Source: Bradyrhizobiaceae bacterium
GTDB taxonomy: Bacteria > Pseudomonadota > Alphaproteobacteria > Rhizobiales > Xanthobacteraceae
DNA: 64,000 nt
Direction: 5' to 3'
NCBI GenBank assembly: GCA_020544565.1
Contig: CP078014.1
Span: forward strand, 3,474,016-3,538,015
Position numbers and translations under genes: made by a program. Below are positions 8,528 to 17,329 of the stretch, piece after piece. Under the pieces are notes generated by a model, which was not told the DNA's origin, did not search any database, and was given only the letters and a program-made list of their open reading frames with translations. The first letter of the stretch is position 1. Each line of letters begins with the position of its first letter.

Positions 8528-9119
8528 GCGCGACCTTGCCCACCGTCCTGGCAAGCCAGCTCGGGAGCTGGGGGGCGGCCGCGACGAGTTCGCCGAACGT
8601 GGAAGACGGCAACTTGCGCTTCAACGTCTTCAAGGCGGCTTCCGCCTTCTCCGGTCCCAACCAAGCCAGCGCGCGCACAGCCTGTCCGGCGGGCCGATCG
8701 GCCAGCGCCAGTTGCCAGCGTGGCGCATGCCGCAGCTCGACGACCTGTTGGCCTAGATTCATCGTCCGGCTACGGCCCGATGTCAGATAGACCGACCGGA
8801 CCGGCACCTGAGTCGTGAGCCCGAGCGCGTTGGCGGCGGCGGCGCCGTTTGACACGATGACTTCGCCCCGCTGGCTCGCGAGAGCTTCGACGGCCTTCTC
8901 GACGGAGGGTGCGCGAACGCCGAACCGGCTCGAAACCGGGCACAGATAGACGCCGCGCCCGGCACGCATCAGCCGGCCACGTTCAGCCAGTCGCGACAAT
9001 GCCTGGTCCACCGCGGCGCGATTGCCGAGGTGGAGCAAGCTCTTAGCAGCGATCGGAGCGCCCTCGGGAAGGCCCTTGGTATGCGCCAGAATCTGCTCGG
9101 TCAGTCTTTGCACAGCCAT
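8520..9119 (-). CDS. abiEi: AbiEi-type antitoxin and autoregulator
   Basis: This 199-residue protein precedes AbiEii and fits the AbiEi/DUF6088 family. It has an N-terminal winged helix (RAAVDQALSRLAERGRLMRAGRGVYLCP, about residues 34-61) and a C-terminal antitoxin domain. Family members bind inverted repeats upstream of their own operon and neutralise the nucleotidyltransferase indirectly. The frame extends upstream to 9539, but the ATG at 9119 has a GGAG site and lies just below the operator-like repeat. The 8-base overlap with the toxin gene is as in other AbiE loci. Confidence 0.85.
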   Translation of the reverse strand: MAVQRLTEQILAHTKGLPEGAPIAAKSLLHLGNRAAVDQALSRLAERGRLMRAGRGVYLCPVSSRFGVRAPSVEKAVEALASQRGEVIVSNGAAAANALGLTTQVPVRSVYLTSGRSRTMNLGQQVVELRHAPRWQLALADRPAGQAVRALAWLGPEKAEAALKTLKRKLPSSTFGELVAAAPQLPSWLARTVGKVAHG

Positions 9120-9123
9120 TCTC

Positions 9124-9153
9124 CTGTCAGAAATATATGCAATATTCTGACAG
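9124..9153. promoter_or_regulatory. Inverted-repeat operator of the AbiE operon
   Basis: CTGTCAGAA at 9124-9132 and TTCTGACAG at 9145-9153 are perfect 9-base arms around an AT-rich centre that could hold a -10 element. They end 5 bases from the abiEi start, overlapping its ribosome site. AbiEi proteins are known to repress by binding such repeats, so this is the probable autoregulatory site. Confidence 0.7.
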
Positions 9154-9447
9154 TTTTCAACCGGGCTGCTGCGGCAGTCCTGGATCAGGGTGTTCCTGCA
9201 GGGGAAAGGCCTCAAAGACCGCGTCGCCGAGCTGGCTGCCAGCTCCGAACCGGCCATTTGGGAGTCAATGACCCGCTGATTGGGAATGATATGGTCCGGG
9301 AGGGGAAAGCCTTCCCCTGCGGCCGAGCCCAAGGTCTCGGCCGACCCCTTCTGCGGGGAGACCCCGCAACACCCCCAATAGAGTGAGAGTGTGGACCGGA
9401 TTTCCGTGACGGGTTGAGGGTCGGGAGAGGGTCTTCCGGCACCCGTC

Positions 9448-10099
9448 ATGGAGTTTGATCCCATGAACATGCAGGTTCGCGATGCCCGGCGCGACGTGCG
9501 TGGCGGCTGGAAGGTGGACGTCAATCGCGGCGAGCGCATCGGCCGCGTTTCCTCGGAGTGGTTCTCGCGGCCGGACGACGAGCGCTATCTGTCCCTCCCC
9601 GAACTCGGCCGGACCGTTCGCGAGCGCACCGAGCGCAGTCGGACCCGTGTCGTCGAATCCGCGCTCATCCATGTCGAAGCCAGCCGCACCGACCCCGAAC
9701 GGCTCGCCCTGATCCTGCCGGGCGCCGACAAGCCCATCGCGCCGACGCACTGGAGCTTCGGCCAACTCGCGAGCCAGGTCGGCGCCCCGGCCGCGTACCT
9801 GCGTCAGCACCCCGCCGCGCTCGCCGGCATCAACCTGCAATATAACCTGATCTCCCACCGCGCTGAGCAGATCAAGACGCTCGAGACCAATGATGGCCGC
9901 GTCGAACTGCGGGCGGTGACAGACCCGGACTAACGGGAGGATCTACGACCACGAGTTGGTCGAGGCAGTGTAGCGCATCGCCGGCAACGGCACCGGCGAC
10001 ACCCGTTGGAAGGTGCCAGGCGTCCTCGACTGGTCGACCGGCGTCTACAATCCGCGCGTCGACATCACCAAGGACACCACGACGCTCTACGCCGGCTAA
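9448..10099 (+). pseudogene. DUF932 family gene, frameshifted and truncated
   Basis: The first 161 codons (to TAA at 9931-9933) are a good N-terminal half of a DUF932 protein, a plasmid/ICE family of unknown role that is usually about 400 residues. Near 9931 one extra A (gactaAcggg) creates the stop. Removing it restores the family sequence GRIYDHELVEA. A second in-frame TAG follows, then NGTGDTRWKVPGVLDWSTG, and homology ends at about 10099. The gene therefore has a frameshift, a nonsense codon and a missing C-terminus. The loss coincides with the left edge of the inserted ABC-transporter segment. Confidence 0.75.
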
Positions 10100-10262
10100 T
10101 CGTGGATTCTTGAATCGAAAGTGCGCTGCCCGCTTTGCGAAAGCTGCCATACACTGTCGCCGCTATGAAATAGCGCAAATGACGAACTTCGATTTCACGA
10201 GCAGAATTCATTGCGGTGCCTGCTCACGATTCGTCGCTTGCAATTGCGGTTTCCGATCATAT

Positions 10263-10643
10263 TCAGCTGCGTAATTCCCGGGCCGTCCCATCCTTTGTCG
10301 AGGCACTTTGCGCAAACAAGGAAAGGATGATCGAGGCAATCGCGCCGGCGCACATGAAGCCCAAGATTTGCCAAGGAACATTCAGATGATCGGGCGGCGA
10401 GTCGGAGGCCCCGCTCAGTAATCGCACGAGCATCCAAGTGTCGATAACACCGATGAGCGCGCCCCCTGGAAAGCCGAGCCCCTTCGCAAGCCCAGGCTGC
10501 GCGGCCGAAAATTTGATGCTGACCGTCTCGGCTACTCGGAATGGGTCGACTGCTATCTCTACCGACAGTGACGATGGCGCGGTTCTTGTCGAACTGGCGT
10601 GCAGCTTGCCGAGCAAACGAGCGTCCGGCAGCGCGATTGTGCG
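10263..10643 (-). CDS. Small membrane protein downstream of the ABC permease, unknown
   Basis: After the permease stop the same frame stays open to 10263. It encodes about 117-126 residues with two hydrophobic segments near the C-terminus (GALIGVIDTWMLVRLLSG and ILGFMCAGAIASIILSLF). Only non-ATG starts are available, for example TTG at 10616. It could be a small separate gene or the eroded end of one. I do not recognise a family, and a chance frame cannot be excluded. Confidence 0.35.
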   Translation of the reverse strand, partial: RTIALPDARLLGKLHASSTRTAPSSLSVEIAVDPFRVAETVSIKFSAAQPGLAKGLGFPGGALIGVIDTWMLVRLLSGASDSPPDHLNVPWQILGFMCAGAIASIILSLFAQSASTKDGTARELRS

Positions 10644-10646
10644 GCA

Positions 10647-11765
10647 TCAACCGGCCAAGGATCGTCTGAACAAGAGCAGGCTGACCGTGAGAAAGCTGAC
10701 GCCCATGCCCAACATGGTGACGAAATCCCTCCATACCATCGAGAAATCCGCTCCGCGGTATGCGATACCCTGCATGAAGCTGATGTAGTGGCGTGACGGG
10801 AAGAACCAAGTGAGGTACTGGACCCACTGCGGCTGGCTTTCCACAGGCGAAATGCCGCCCGACAACATCATCATCGGCATGACCGACATCATCATCAACA
10901 GCGCAAATTGGGCCATCGTGCGCGCGATCGTGCCGAGTAGGATGCCGATCGATGCCGCCGCACAAATGTAGACCGCCGAGCCCAGCAGCAGCAGAGGGCG
11001 AGATCCGGCGATCGGCACGTGCAGCGCGCCTTGCACCACCAGCAGCAGCGAAAGTGTGAATGCCACCATGATCGCCAGGCCGTTGGCCCAGACCTTTGCC
11101 AGCGCGATTTCCGAGGCCCTCAGCGGCATCACGAGCAGGTGTTCGATGGTCCCGTGCTCGCGCTCGCGCAGCAGCGCAGCTCCGGTCAGGATGATCATCA
11201 GCATCGAGAGTTGGTCCGTCAGGGCCACAAGCGCACTAAACCAGGCCAGGGTGCCGTTGGGGTTGAAGGCACGACGCTTGGCCAGGGTGGAATCGAGCCC
11301 GCGGTAGCTCTGCATCTCCTGGCGATAGCGTGTGACTTCCTGGGAGATGATATTCTGAATGTAGCCGGTGCCGATGCCGGCCTGTTGCACCGCGGTCGCA
11401 TCGGCGCTGACATGGATCTCGGCGTTCTTTCCGACCCGAGTGTCGGCCTCGAAGCGGGGAGGGATCTCGACGATGAAGGTGAACTGGCCTTTGTCCATCG
11501 CGCGATCGATCTCGGCCGCGCTGATGGTTTGGACCTTCTGGAAGTACGGCGGGTAGAAGAGGTCGATGATCGAGCGCGATAGCTGCGACTGGTCTTCGTC
11601 GATGATTGCGATAGCTGCGTTGTTGACAGTCTCGCCGCTACCACTGGCCTGCGTGTAGACGCTGACGCCGAGCGACCAGACGATAAACAGCATCATCGTC
11701 ACGTCTTTGATGAGCTCCTTGAGCTCTTTGGTTCCCAACCACCAGATGTTGATCAGGCTCGGCAC
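10647..11765 (-). CDS. ABC-2 type efflux permease (YhhJ-like)
   Basis: This 372-residue permease has one N-terminal transmembrane segment (about residues 22-40), a large periplasmic domain to about residue 175, and five more helices in the C-terminal half. This is the ABC2_membrane_3 layout of YhhJ/YbhR proteins. The motif EREHGTIEHLLVMPL precedes the TM block, as in the family. It starts 3 bases after the RbbA-like stop, in a three-gene efflux operon (membrane fusion protein, fused ATPase, permease). Confidence 0.88.
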   Translation of the reverse strand: MPSLINIWWLGTKELKELIKDVTMMLFIVWSLGVSVYTQASGSGETVNNAAIAIIDEDQSQLSRSIIDLFYPPYFQKVQTISAAEIDRAMDKGQFTFIVEIPPRFEADTRVGKNAEIHVSADATAVQQAGIGTGYIQNIISQEVTRYRQEMQSYRGLDSTLAKRRAFNPNGTLAWFSALVALTDQLSMLMIILTGAALLREREHGTIEHLLVMPLRASEIALAKVWANGLAIMVAFTLSLLLVVQGALHVPIAGSRPLLLLGSAVYICAAASIGILLGTIARTMAQFALLMMMSVMPMMMLSGGISPVESQPQWVQYLTWFFPSRHYISFMQGIAYRGADFSMVWRDFVTMLGMGVSFLTVSLLLFRRSLAG

Positions 11766-11768
11766 GGG

Positions 11769-14528
11769 CTACTTCTCCTGCTTCTTCAGAAGCAACACCG
11801 AAAAGGTGACGAAGACCAGCGGGAACGCGATCAGCGAAAGCAAGTCGGTCTGCATGTCGGTGAAGCTCAGACCCTTGGTGAAAGCGCCCACGCTCATGTG
11901 CATGTAGTAGGTCGTCGGCCACATCGAGCCCATGAGCCGCGCGCCGCCCTCCAGCGTTGAAACCGGCTGCATCATCCCGGAGAACTGCATCGTCGGCAGC
12001 ATCGACAGCACAGCTGCGGCAAAGATCGCCGCGACTTGGCTGCTGGTGAACGACGAGATAAACAAGCCGTAGCCGGTTGCCGCGGCGGCGTACACGACAG
12101 TACCCATTGCCAGCGTGATGGCGCTACCCTTCAACGGCACACCGAACAGGAACAGCACGGTGGCAGTCATGATCAGGAAATTGATCATACCGATGCCAAT
12201 GTATGGAAGCTGCTTGCCCAACAGATATTCCAGGCGGGTGACCGGCGTGGCATAAAAGTTGGCGATGGTGCCGATTTCCTTGTCCCGTGCGACGCTGACT
12301 GCCGTCAGGATAGCCAGGAACAACATCAGTAACATGGCGGGCACTGAAGGTCCGATGGCGTAGATGCTCTCTCCCGTCGGGTTGTAGCGGTTGCGCACGA
12401 GGATGGTCGTACTCGGGCCTGTTGCCACCGCACTGCTGGATTCGCGGCTGCGCTGTTCGGCAAAAAGGTTGTGCGCTGCCTGCACGTAGCCCTCGATCGT
12501 ACTGGCTCGCGAGGTATTGGCGCCATCGATCCAGGCCGATACCTGCCAGTCGGAGCCGCGCTTGACCAAACGCCCGAAGCCGGACGGAATCTCGATGGCC
12601 AGCGTGATGTCGTTCGATTTCATCCGCGCCTCCATCTCATCGCTGCTGCGGATCGGGGATTTTTCGGTGAAGTACCGGGAGCTTGAGAAGTTGGCGAGAT
12701 AGGCCCGGCTCTCGGGTGTGTTGTCCTGGTCGAAGGCGGCGTAGCTCAGATTGCTGACGTCGCTGGAAACGCCGTACCCGAAGATCAGCAGCATCAGGAA
12801 AGAGCCAAGAAAAGCAAAGGCCAGACGCACCGGGTCGCGTAGAAGGGTGCGCGTCTCGCAACGCGTATAGGCCAGCAGGCGACGGATCGGCATGAACGGC
12901 GGCAAATGCCTGGTCTGGTCAGAGCCGGCAGCGGCCGATGCGGTCAGCGGCACGACGGGAGCGGGCGCGGAGGCAGCAGAGCCTGCCGCTTGCGACTCTG
13001 CTTCCTCGATACAAGACACGAACGCATCCTCGAGATCGCGTGCCCCTTCCGCTTCGATCACTCGTGTCGGTGTATCGCATACCAGCACGCGCCCGGCGTG
13101 CATCAGCGAGATACGGTCGCAGCGCATCGCCTCGTTCATGAAATGTGTGGAGACGAAGATCGTCACGCCCTTGTTGCGCGACAAGTCCACCAGAATCCGC
13201 CAGAACTCGTCGCGCGCTTGCGGATCCACACCGGAGGTCGGCTCGTCAAGGATGAGCAACTCCGGGTCGTGAACAATGGCAACGGCCAGCGACAACCGCT
13301 GACGCAAGCCTAGTGGCAGCGAGGTGGCCTTCGCATCGGCATATTCGCTCAGGCCGATCTCGGTGATGAGCTGTTCTGTGCGCTGCGTCGACTTCTGCTC
13401 GCCGAGATGGAACAGACGCGCGTGGAGCATCAGGTTGTCGCGCACCGTCAACTCACCATACAGTGAGAAGGCTTGCGTCATGAACCCCACCCTACGGCGT
13501 ACCGAGAGATCGTTGGCATCAACGGGTTGGCCGTACACCTCCGCCATTCCTTCGCTGGGGGCCAGCAGGCCTGTCAGCATCTTCATCGTCGTCGTCTTGC
13601 CGCAGCCGTTCGAACCAAGGAAGCCGAAGATCTCGCCGCGCTCGATCGCGAAGCTGACCCGGTCCACGGCGGTGAACGTCCCGAAGCGCGCGGTCAGGTC
13701 CTTGGCTACGATGACCGGCGCTTGCGTCGACGCCTGGCGCGGCGGGATGACCAACTGCTCATGAGTAGACGTGCCGCCGTGTTGAAGCGCGATGAAAACG
13801 GCATCAAGATCCTGCGCTCCTGTTTTGCTGCGCAGTTCCTCGATCGTTGCCGACGCCAGCACGTGACCATGATCCATCGCGACCAGCCAGTCGCAGTGTG
13901 CCGCCTCGTCGATATAAGCGGTCGAGACCAACACAGTCATCGACGGCCGTTCGCGGCGCAAATTGGCGATCAACTCCCAGAACTGGCGACGCGACAGCGG
14001 GTCAACGCCCGTCGTCGGCTCGTCGAGAATTAGCAGATCGGGGTCATGGATCAGGGCACAGCAAAGCCCCAGTTTCTGCTTCATGCCGCCCGACAGCTTG
14101 CCGGCGGGACGATCCAGGAAAGGCAACAGACGGGTGGCGGCGGTGAGCTTGCGGATTCGGGCTTCTCGCTCGGATGCTGAAAGGCCGAACAGCGTGCCAA
14201 AGAAAGACAGGTTTTCAGCAACGCTGATCTCTTGATAAAGGTTCTTCCCCAGCCCTTGGGGCATATAGGCTATGCGTGTGCAAACGGCGCGGCGATGACC
14301 CGCTGAGCCCATGCTGCCGTCGAACACGTCGACGCTACCCGCCTGCAGCTTGCGCGCGCCAGCAATTAACCCGAGCAAGGTCGACTTGCCGGCGCCGTCA
14401 GGGCCGATCAGACCGATCATCCGGCCGCTCGGCAATTCGAGCGACACGTTGCCGAGCGCCGTCGTGGCGCCATAGCGATGGCTCACCCCGGTGATCCGGG
14501 CGACGGGCCGCGTGAAGCCTGCATCCAT
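11769..14528 (-). CDS. rbbA: RbbA/YhiH-like fused ABC transporter: two ATPases plus permease
   Basis: This 919-residue protein has two complete ABC ATPase domains followed by an ABC-2 permease domain. Walker A motifs are GPDGAGKS at 42-49 and GSNGCGKT near 304-311. Each has a signature/Walker B pair (LSGGMKQKLGL with LLILDEPTTGVDP; LPLGLRQRLSL with LLILDEPTSGVDP). After about residue 540 come one TM helix, a periplasmic domain and five C-terminal helices. E. coli RbbA has the same order and was described as ribosome-associated. Next to a HlyD protein, an efflux role is more likely. The start at 14528 is supported by homology and by the adjacent HlyD stop. Confidence 0.9.
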   Translation of the reverse strand: MDAGFTRPVARITGVSHRYGATTALGNVSLELPSGRMIGLIGPDGAGKSTLLGLIAGARKLQAGSVDVFDGSMGSAGHRRAVCTRIAYMPQGLGKNLYQEISVAENLSFFGTLFGLSASEREARIRKLTAATRLLPFLDRPAGKLSGGMKQKLGLCCALIHDPDLLILDEPTTGVDPLSRRQFWELIANLRRERPSMTVLVSTAYIDEAAHCDWLVAMDHGHVLASATIEELRSKTGAQDLDAVFIALQHGGTSTHEQLVIPPRQASTQAPVIVAKDLTARFGTFTAVDRVSFAIERGEIFGFLGSNGCGKTTTMKMLTGLLAPSEGMAEVYGQPVDANDLSVRRRVGFMTQAFSLYGELTVRDNLMLHARLFHLGEQKSTQRTEQLITEIGLSEYADAKATSLPLGLRQRLSLAVAIVHDPELLILDEPTSGVDPQARDEFWRILVDLSRNKGVTIFVSTHFMNEAMRCDRISLMHAGRVLVCDTPTRVIEAEGARDLEDAFVSCIEEAESQAAGSAASAPAPVVPLTASAAAGSDQTRHLPPFMPIRRLLAYTRCETRTLLRDPVRLAFAFLGSFLMLLIFGYGVSSDVSNLSYAAFDQDNTPESRAYLANFSSSRYFTEKSPIRSSDEMEARMKSNDITLAIEIPSGFGRLVKRGSDWQVSAWIDGANTSRASTIEGYVQAAHNLFAEQRSRESSSAVATGPSTTILVRNRYNPTGESIYAIGPSVPAMLLMLFLAILTAVSVARDKEIGTIANFYATPVTRLEYLLGKQLPYIGIGMINFLIMTATVLFLFGVPLKGSAITLAMGTVVYAAAATGYGLFISSFTSSQVAAIFAAAVLSMLPTMQFSGMMQPVSTLEGGARLMGSMWPTTYYMHMSVGAFTKGLSFTDMQTDLLSLIAFPLVFVTFSVLLLKKQEK

Positions 14529-14529
14529 T

Positions 14530-15543
14530 TCAGTTCCCCGCGTCGATCGGGTCGCCGGGGAACCGCTTCTGCAGGTCATGCGGCCACTCTGGCGGGTTCG
14601 GTTCGAGTCTCACGAAGCCGGTGCCGCGCACGCCGGTCTTGACCTGTTCGACGTGGCGGTCGATCAGGCTTTGCGGGATGCGCAACCTGACTCGAAAAAC
14701 TAGCTTGTCGCGCTCGCTGCGCGTTTCCACCTGCTTCGGGGTAAACTGCGCATCGGGGGAGACGAAGCTGACCTTGGCCGGTATCGCGAAGTCGTTAGTG
14801 TCGAATTGGATGCGTGCCTGCGAGCCGAGCGGAATCTGGCGGGCCTGCTCGGCGGGCACGAAGATTTCCATGTAAACCTGTGACAGATCGACGATGGTCA
14901 ACACCTTGCCGCCAGCGCCGAGCACTTCACCGGGGTTGGCCAAGCGGTAGAGTACCCGTCCTCGTACCGGCGAGCGCAACGTCGCATCGGCGATCTGCGC
15001 GTCGGTCTGGTCGATCAGGGCCTGAGCCGCCTGGATGGAACTTTGTCTCGCGTCGACGTTCTTTTCCGTGGCCGCCAGAATCGCCCGGGCGGCGTCGCGC
15101 CCGCTCCGCGCCTCGTCGAGCGTCCGCTGGCTCACGGCCTCGGTTCGGACCAATTGCGCAGCGCGCTGGAGGTTGGCCTCTTTCAGATTGAGCTCCGCGC
15201 GTCGCTGCTCGACCGTGGCCTTGGCTTCGAGCAGCGACGCCTCCTGCATCGCCATATCCGCTACGTACTTCGCCCGTTGCGCTTTGAGTTCGGCGACGTC
15301 GATCTGTGCGACGACCTGATCGGCTTCGACCAGATCACCTTCGCGCACGAGCACCTGGACCAGGCGACCGGGGGACTTGACCGCCGCATCCACCTGGACG
15401 GACTCGATCCTGCCATTGGCAGACACCAACCCTGCGGGCGGGCCGACATGCCGACTCTGCCACCACAATGGGATTAGTGCGGCTGCGGCCGCAACAGCCA
15501 AAGCAAGGCCAACAACAAGAAGTAGGGGTCGTTTCTTTGTCAT
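14530..15543 (-). CDS. HlyD/YhiI-type membrane fusion protein
   Basis: This 337-residue periplasmic adaptor has an N-terminal signal anchor (residues 6-27). A lipoyl-like segment follows (VKSPGRLVQVLVREGDLVEADQVVAQID), then a long coiled-coil hairpin (about 75-190) and a barrel domain. It would join the RbbA-like ABC exporter to an outer-membrane channel that is not encoded here. The gene starts the operon and ends one base before the fused ATPase start. The divergent MarR gene and the dyad between them suggest repression. Confidence 0.88.
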   Translation of the reverse strand: MTKKRPLLLVVGLALAVAAAAALIPLWWQSRHVGPPAGLVSANGRIESVQVDAAVKSPGRLVQVLVREGDLVEADQVVAQIDVAELKAQRAKYVADMAMQEASLLEAKATVEQRRAELNLKEANLQRAAQLVRTEAVSQRTLDEARSGRDAARAILAATEKNVDARQSSIQAAQALIDQTDAQIADATLRSPVRGRVLYRLANPGEVLGAGGKVLTIVDLSQVYMEIFVPAEQARQIPLGSQARIQFDTNDFAIPAKVSFVSPDAQFTPKQVETRSERDKLVFRVRLRIPQSLIDRHVEQVKTGVRGTGFVRLEPNPPEWPHDLQKRFPGDPIDAGN

Positions 15544-15601
15544 CTCAGGGGGGGGGCTTTTTCCAGGCGTTTGGGCGGGCGAGGCTTGATAATATGTACG
15601 A

Positions 15602-15635
15602 ATTGCATTATATGCGTCTGCGCATAATATGCAAT
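15602..15635. promoter_or_regulatory. Near-palindromic MarR operator between hlyD and marR
   Basis: ATTGCATTATATGCG (15602-15616) and CGCATAATATGCAAT (15621-15635) form an inverted repeat with 13 of 15 positions matching. Bases such as TATAAT-like TTATAT could also serve as promoter elements for both directions. It lies 58 bases from the hlyD start and just before the marR start, fitting a MarR-type autoregulated divergent promoter. Confidence 0.65.
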
Positions 15636-15645
15636 GGGAGAGCTA

Positions 15646-16194
15646 ATGGGCTCCGACCAGCGCTGCCTGACACAAGTCGCTACTTCGTTTGCACGGGTCC
15701 ACACGCTCGTGATGGAGCAGGTCTCTCCGGTGCTGCGGGGGCTGATGCGCGGCAACGACCTGTCCTACAGTGAGTTCACCGCCATAGTGCAGGTCTTCAC
15801 CCAGGGGCAGATGAAGATCGCAGACATCGCGCAGGCAACCGGCTTGACCCACAACGCGGCCAGCCGCCTGGTCGATCGCCTGGTCCAGGCGGGGTACGTC
15901 AGCCGTGCAGAGGACGCACACGATCGCCGCCAGAAACGGGTCGAGTTGACGCCCGCGGGCCATGCGCTCCCGGTGGGGCTGCACACGGCAACGATCGACG
16001 CCTACCGGGTCGTGCTGTCGAAGCTGCCCACCGAGACCCAAGACCGTCTTGCGAAGGCCGTGGGCGACCTTGATGAGCGCCAGCTCGCGCCTGCGCAACC
16101 GCTAAGCTCGAGCCGCAGACCTGGCTTGTCGGGTGGCAACCGACAGCGGCAGGGCGCGAGGCCTGCGGCGGGTGCAAACAAGAAGGCGCAATGA
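15646..16194 (+). CDS. MarR family transcriptional regulator with an altered C-terminus
   Basis: A MarR winged helix covers about residues 30-110 (QMKIADIAQATGLTHNAASRLVDRLVQAGYVSRAEDAHDRRQKRVELTPAG, read in parts). The ATG at 15646 is chosen over 15634 because GGGAG lies just before it. The normal fold ends near LAKAVGDLDERQL. The last 45 residues, rich in Pro, Ser and Arg, are read from a remnant of an IS110 transposase in the opposite sense. The native end of the gene was therefore probably replaced by that insertion. DNA binding may survive. It likely controls the divergent efflux operon. Confidence 0.8.
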   Translation: MGSDQRCLTQVATSFARVHTLVMEQVSPVLRGLMRGNDLSYSEFTAIVQVFTQGQMKIADIAQATGLTHNAASRLVDRLVQAGYVSRAEDAHDRRQKRVELTPAGHALPVGLHTATIDAYRVVLSKLPTETQDRLAKAVGDLDERQLAPAQPLSSSRRPGLSGGNRQRQGARPAAGANKKAQ

Positions 16195-16199
16195 GCAAC

Positions 16200-16456
16200 T
16201 TGTGTGACCAAACGATAGGTGAAGCGGTCAGCTCTCGGGCCAGGCCGTAGCCGCAGGCGCCCGCCTCGTAGCAGAACGACAGCCGACGCCCGGGGTGCTT
16301 GCTCAACAGCCGTCGCGCGAAATCCGGCAAGGCTCCGGGTCGATGCGGCAATGATCCCTGGAATCTGACCTCGCTTGATCTTCCTCCCCGAGCGACGGCA
16401 AGAGCGATTGTAGCCTTGTGAACGTCCAAACCTACAAAAATGACTTGCTGATCCAT
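16200..16456 (-). pseudogene. IS110-family transposase, N-terminal remnant
   Basis: From ATG 16456 the frame gives a good IS110 DEDD-type N-terminus (VIFVGLDVHKATIALAVA, with the first catalytic Asp, then SFCYEAGACGYGLARELT). It loses similarity after about 85 residues. The usual VVAPSLIP segment and the C-terminal Transposase_20 domain are missing. It is a relic that marks the right edge of the inserted efflux module. Confidence 0.7.
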
Positions 16457-16529
16457 TGATTTTCTCCCGTCCGGGTTGGACGCCAGATTTTCTGGCGCTG
16501 GACGGAACGGTCTTACAACGACGCGGCCT

Positions 16530-16739
16530 CGCCATCCCGGATGGACATCAAGTCAGCGGGGGGAGGCCGAACGTCTGCTCGCCGATAGCGGCTGGCTGCC
16601 CGAACCGCTGCGCCTGGTCGAGCAGGACGAGCCGGCGACGAACGGCGAAGGCGACGAGGCGCTGCCAGCCTTCCTCGCCGACGATGACGAACCCTCCGAC
16701 GACGAGGACGAAGTTCTGCACGTTGTCGCCGCCGAATAG
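16530..16739 (+). pseudogene. ParB-like ICE protein, C-terminal remnant
   Basis: The last about 65 codons before TAA-like stop TAG at 16737-16739 read GEAERLLADSGWLPEPLRL followed by a very acidic tail ending EDEVLHVVAAE. This is the form of the C-terminus of the ParB/Srx-domain proteins that follow DUF932 genes in this ICE class. The N-terminal nuclease-like domain is absent, and homology begins at the edge of the IS110 relic. The gene was evidently cut by the efflux-module insertion. Confidence 0.5.
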
Positions 16740-16797
16740 CGCATCGGCGCGGGGCGGCTTCAGTCGTCTCGCGCTGTCCTTCCCAATCCGTTCCTCA

Positions 16798-16842
16798 GCC
16801 CGGCCAACGCGCCGGGCGCTTTCGTGTCAGGAGGCCGTCATG
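16798..16842 (+). repeat. Hairpin leader repeat, copy 1 (before DUF6878-like gene)
   Basis: GCCCGGC (16798) and GCCGGGC (16811) form a 7-base stem with a 6-base loop, followed by GCTTTCG, a CAGGAGG ribosome site and the ATG at 16840. The 46-base unit is repeated with few changes at 17765-17810 before another start codon. It may be a terminator fused to the next leader, or an RNA element controlling translation. Confidence 0.65.
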
Positions 16843-17319
16843 TCCGAAACTTCCGATACCGATGCAAAACCCATCCCGCCGCTCTCGGAGTGGGAAATGC
16901 TGTCCGCCTTGCGAATCCAACTTGAGGTAGAGATTTTCCAGACCAACAAGGTGACATTGTTCAGCGCCTTGGAACGCGCGGGCGTCACAAAGATCGTCAT
17001 CACGTTCGATGGCTATGGCGATTCCGGCCAGATCGAGGATGTCCAGGCCAAGGCCGGCGACGACGACATCACCATGCCCAACGCCATGATCGAGTTTGCA
17101 ACAACGGTCTGGGGCCAGCCTGAGCCGGAGCGATCTTCCGTCACCGTCGCCACTGCCGTCGAAAGCCTGACCTATGACGCTCTCGAACGTACGCACGGCG
17201 GCTGGGAGAACAACGACGGCGCCTATGGCGCTATCATCTTCGACGTCGCGGACTACTCGATCACGCTCGACTACAACGAGCGTTACACTGCGTCCGAAAA
17301 CTACACGCACAGCTTTTGA
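16840..17319 (+). CDS. DUF6878-like ICE protein
   Basis: This is a 159-residue acidic protein with FDGYGDSGQIEDV near residue 55 and a C-terminal HGGWENNDGAYG...ITLDYNERY block. These patterns are seen in a conserved family of unknown function (DUF6878) that sits in the same gene row in many alphaproteobacterial ICEs. A long upstream extension of the frame is rejected because the ATG at 16840 has CAGGAGG before it. It starts a run of small genes that may act during establishment in a new host; this is inference. Confidence 0.65.
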   Translation: MSETSDTDAKPIPPLSEWEMLSALRIQLEVEIFQTNKVTLFSALERAGVTKIVITFDGYGDSGQIEDVQAKAGDDDITMPNAMIEFATTVWGQPEPERSSVTVATAVESLTYDALERTHGGWENNDGAYGAIIFDVADYSITLDYNERYTASENYTHSF

Positions 17320-17329
17320 GGAGGCCGCG

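Noticed and set aside
10195..10965. 256-codon minus-strand frame after the ABC permease
   Set aside because: It overlaps the permease gene in another frame and has His/Arg-rich shadow composition. The frame following the permease stop is the better candidate.
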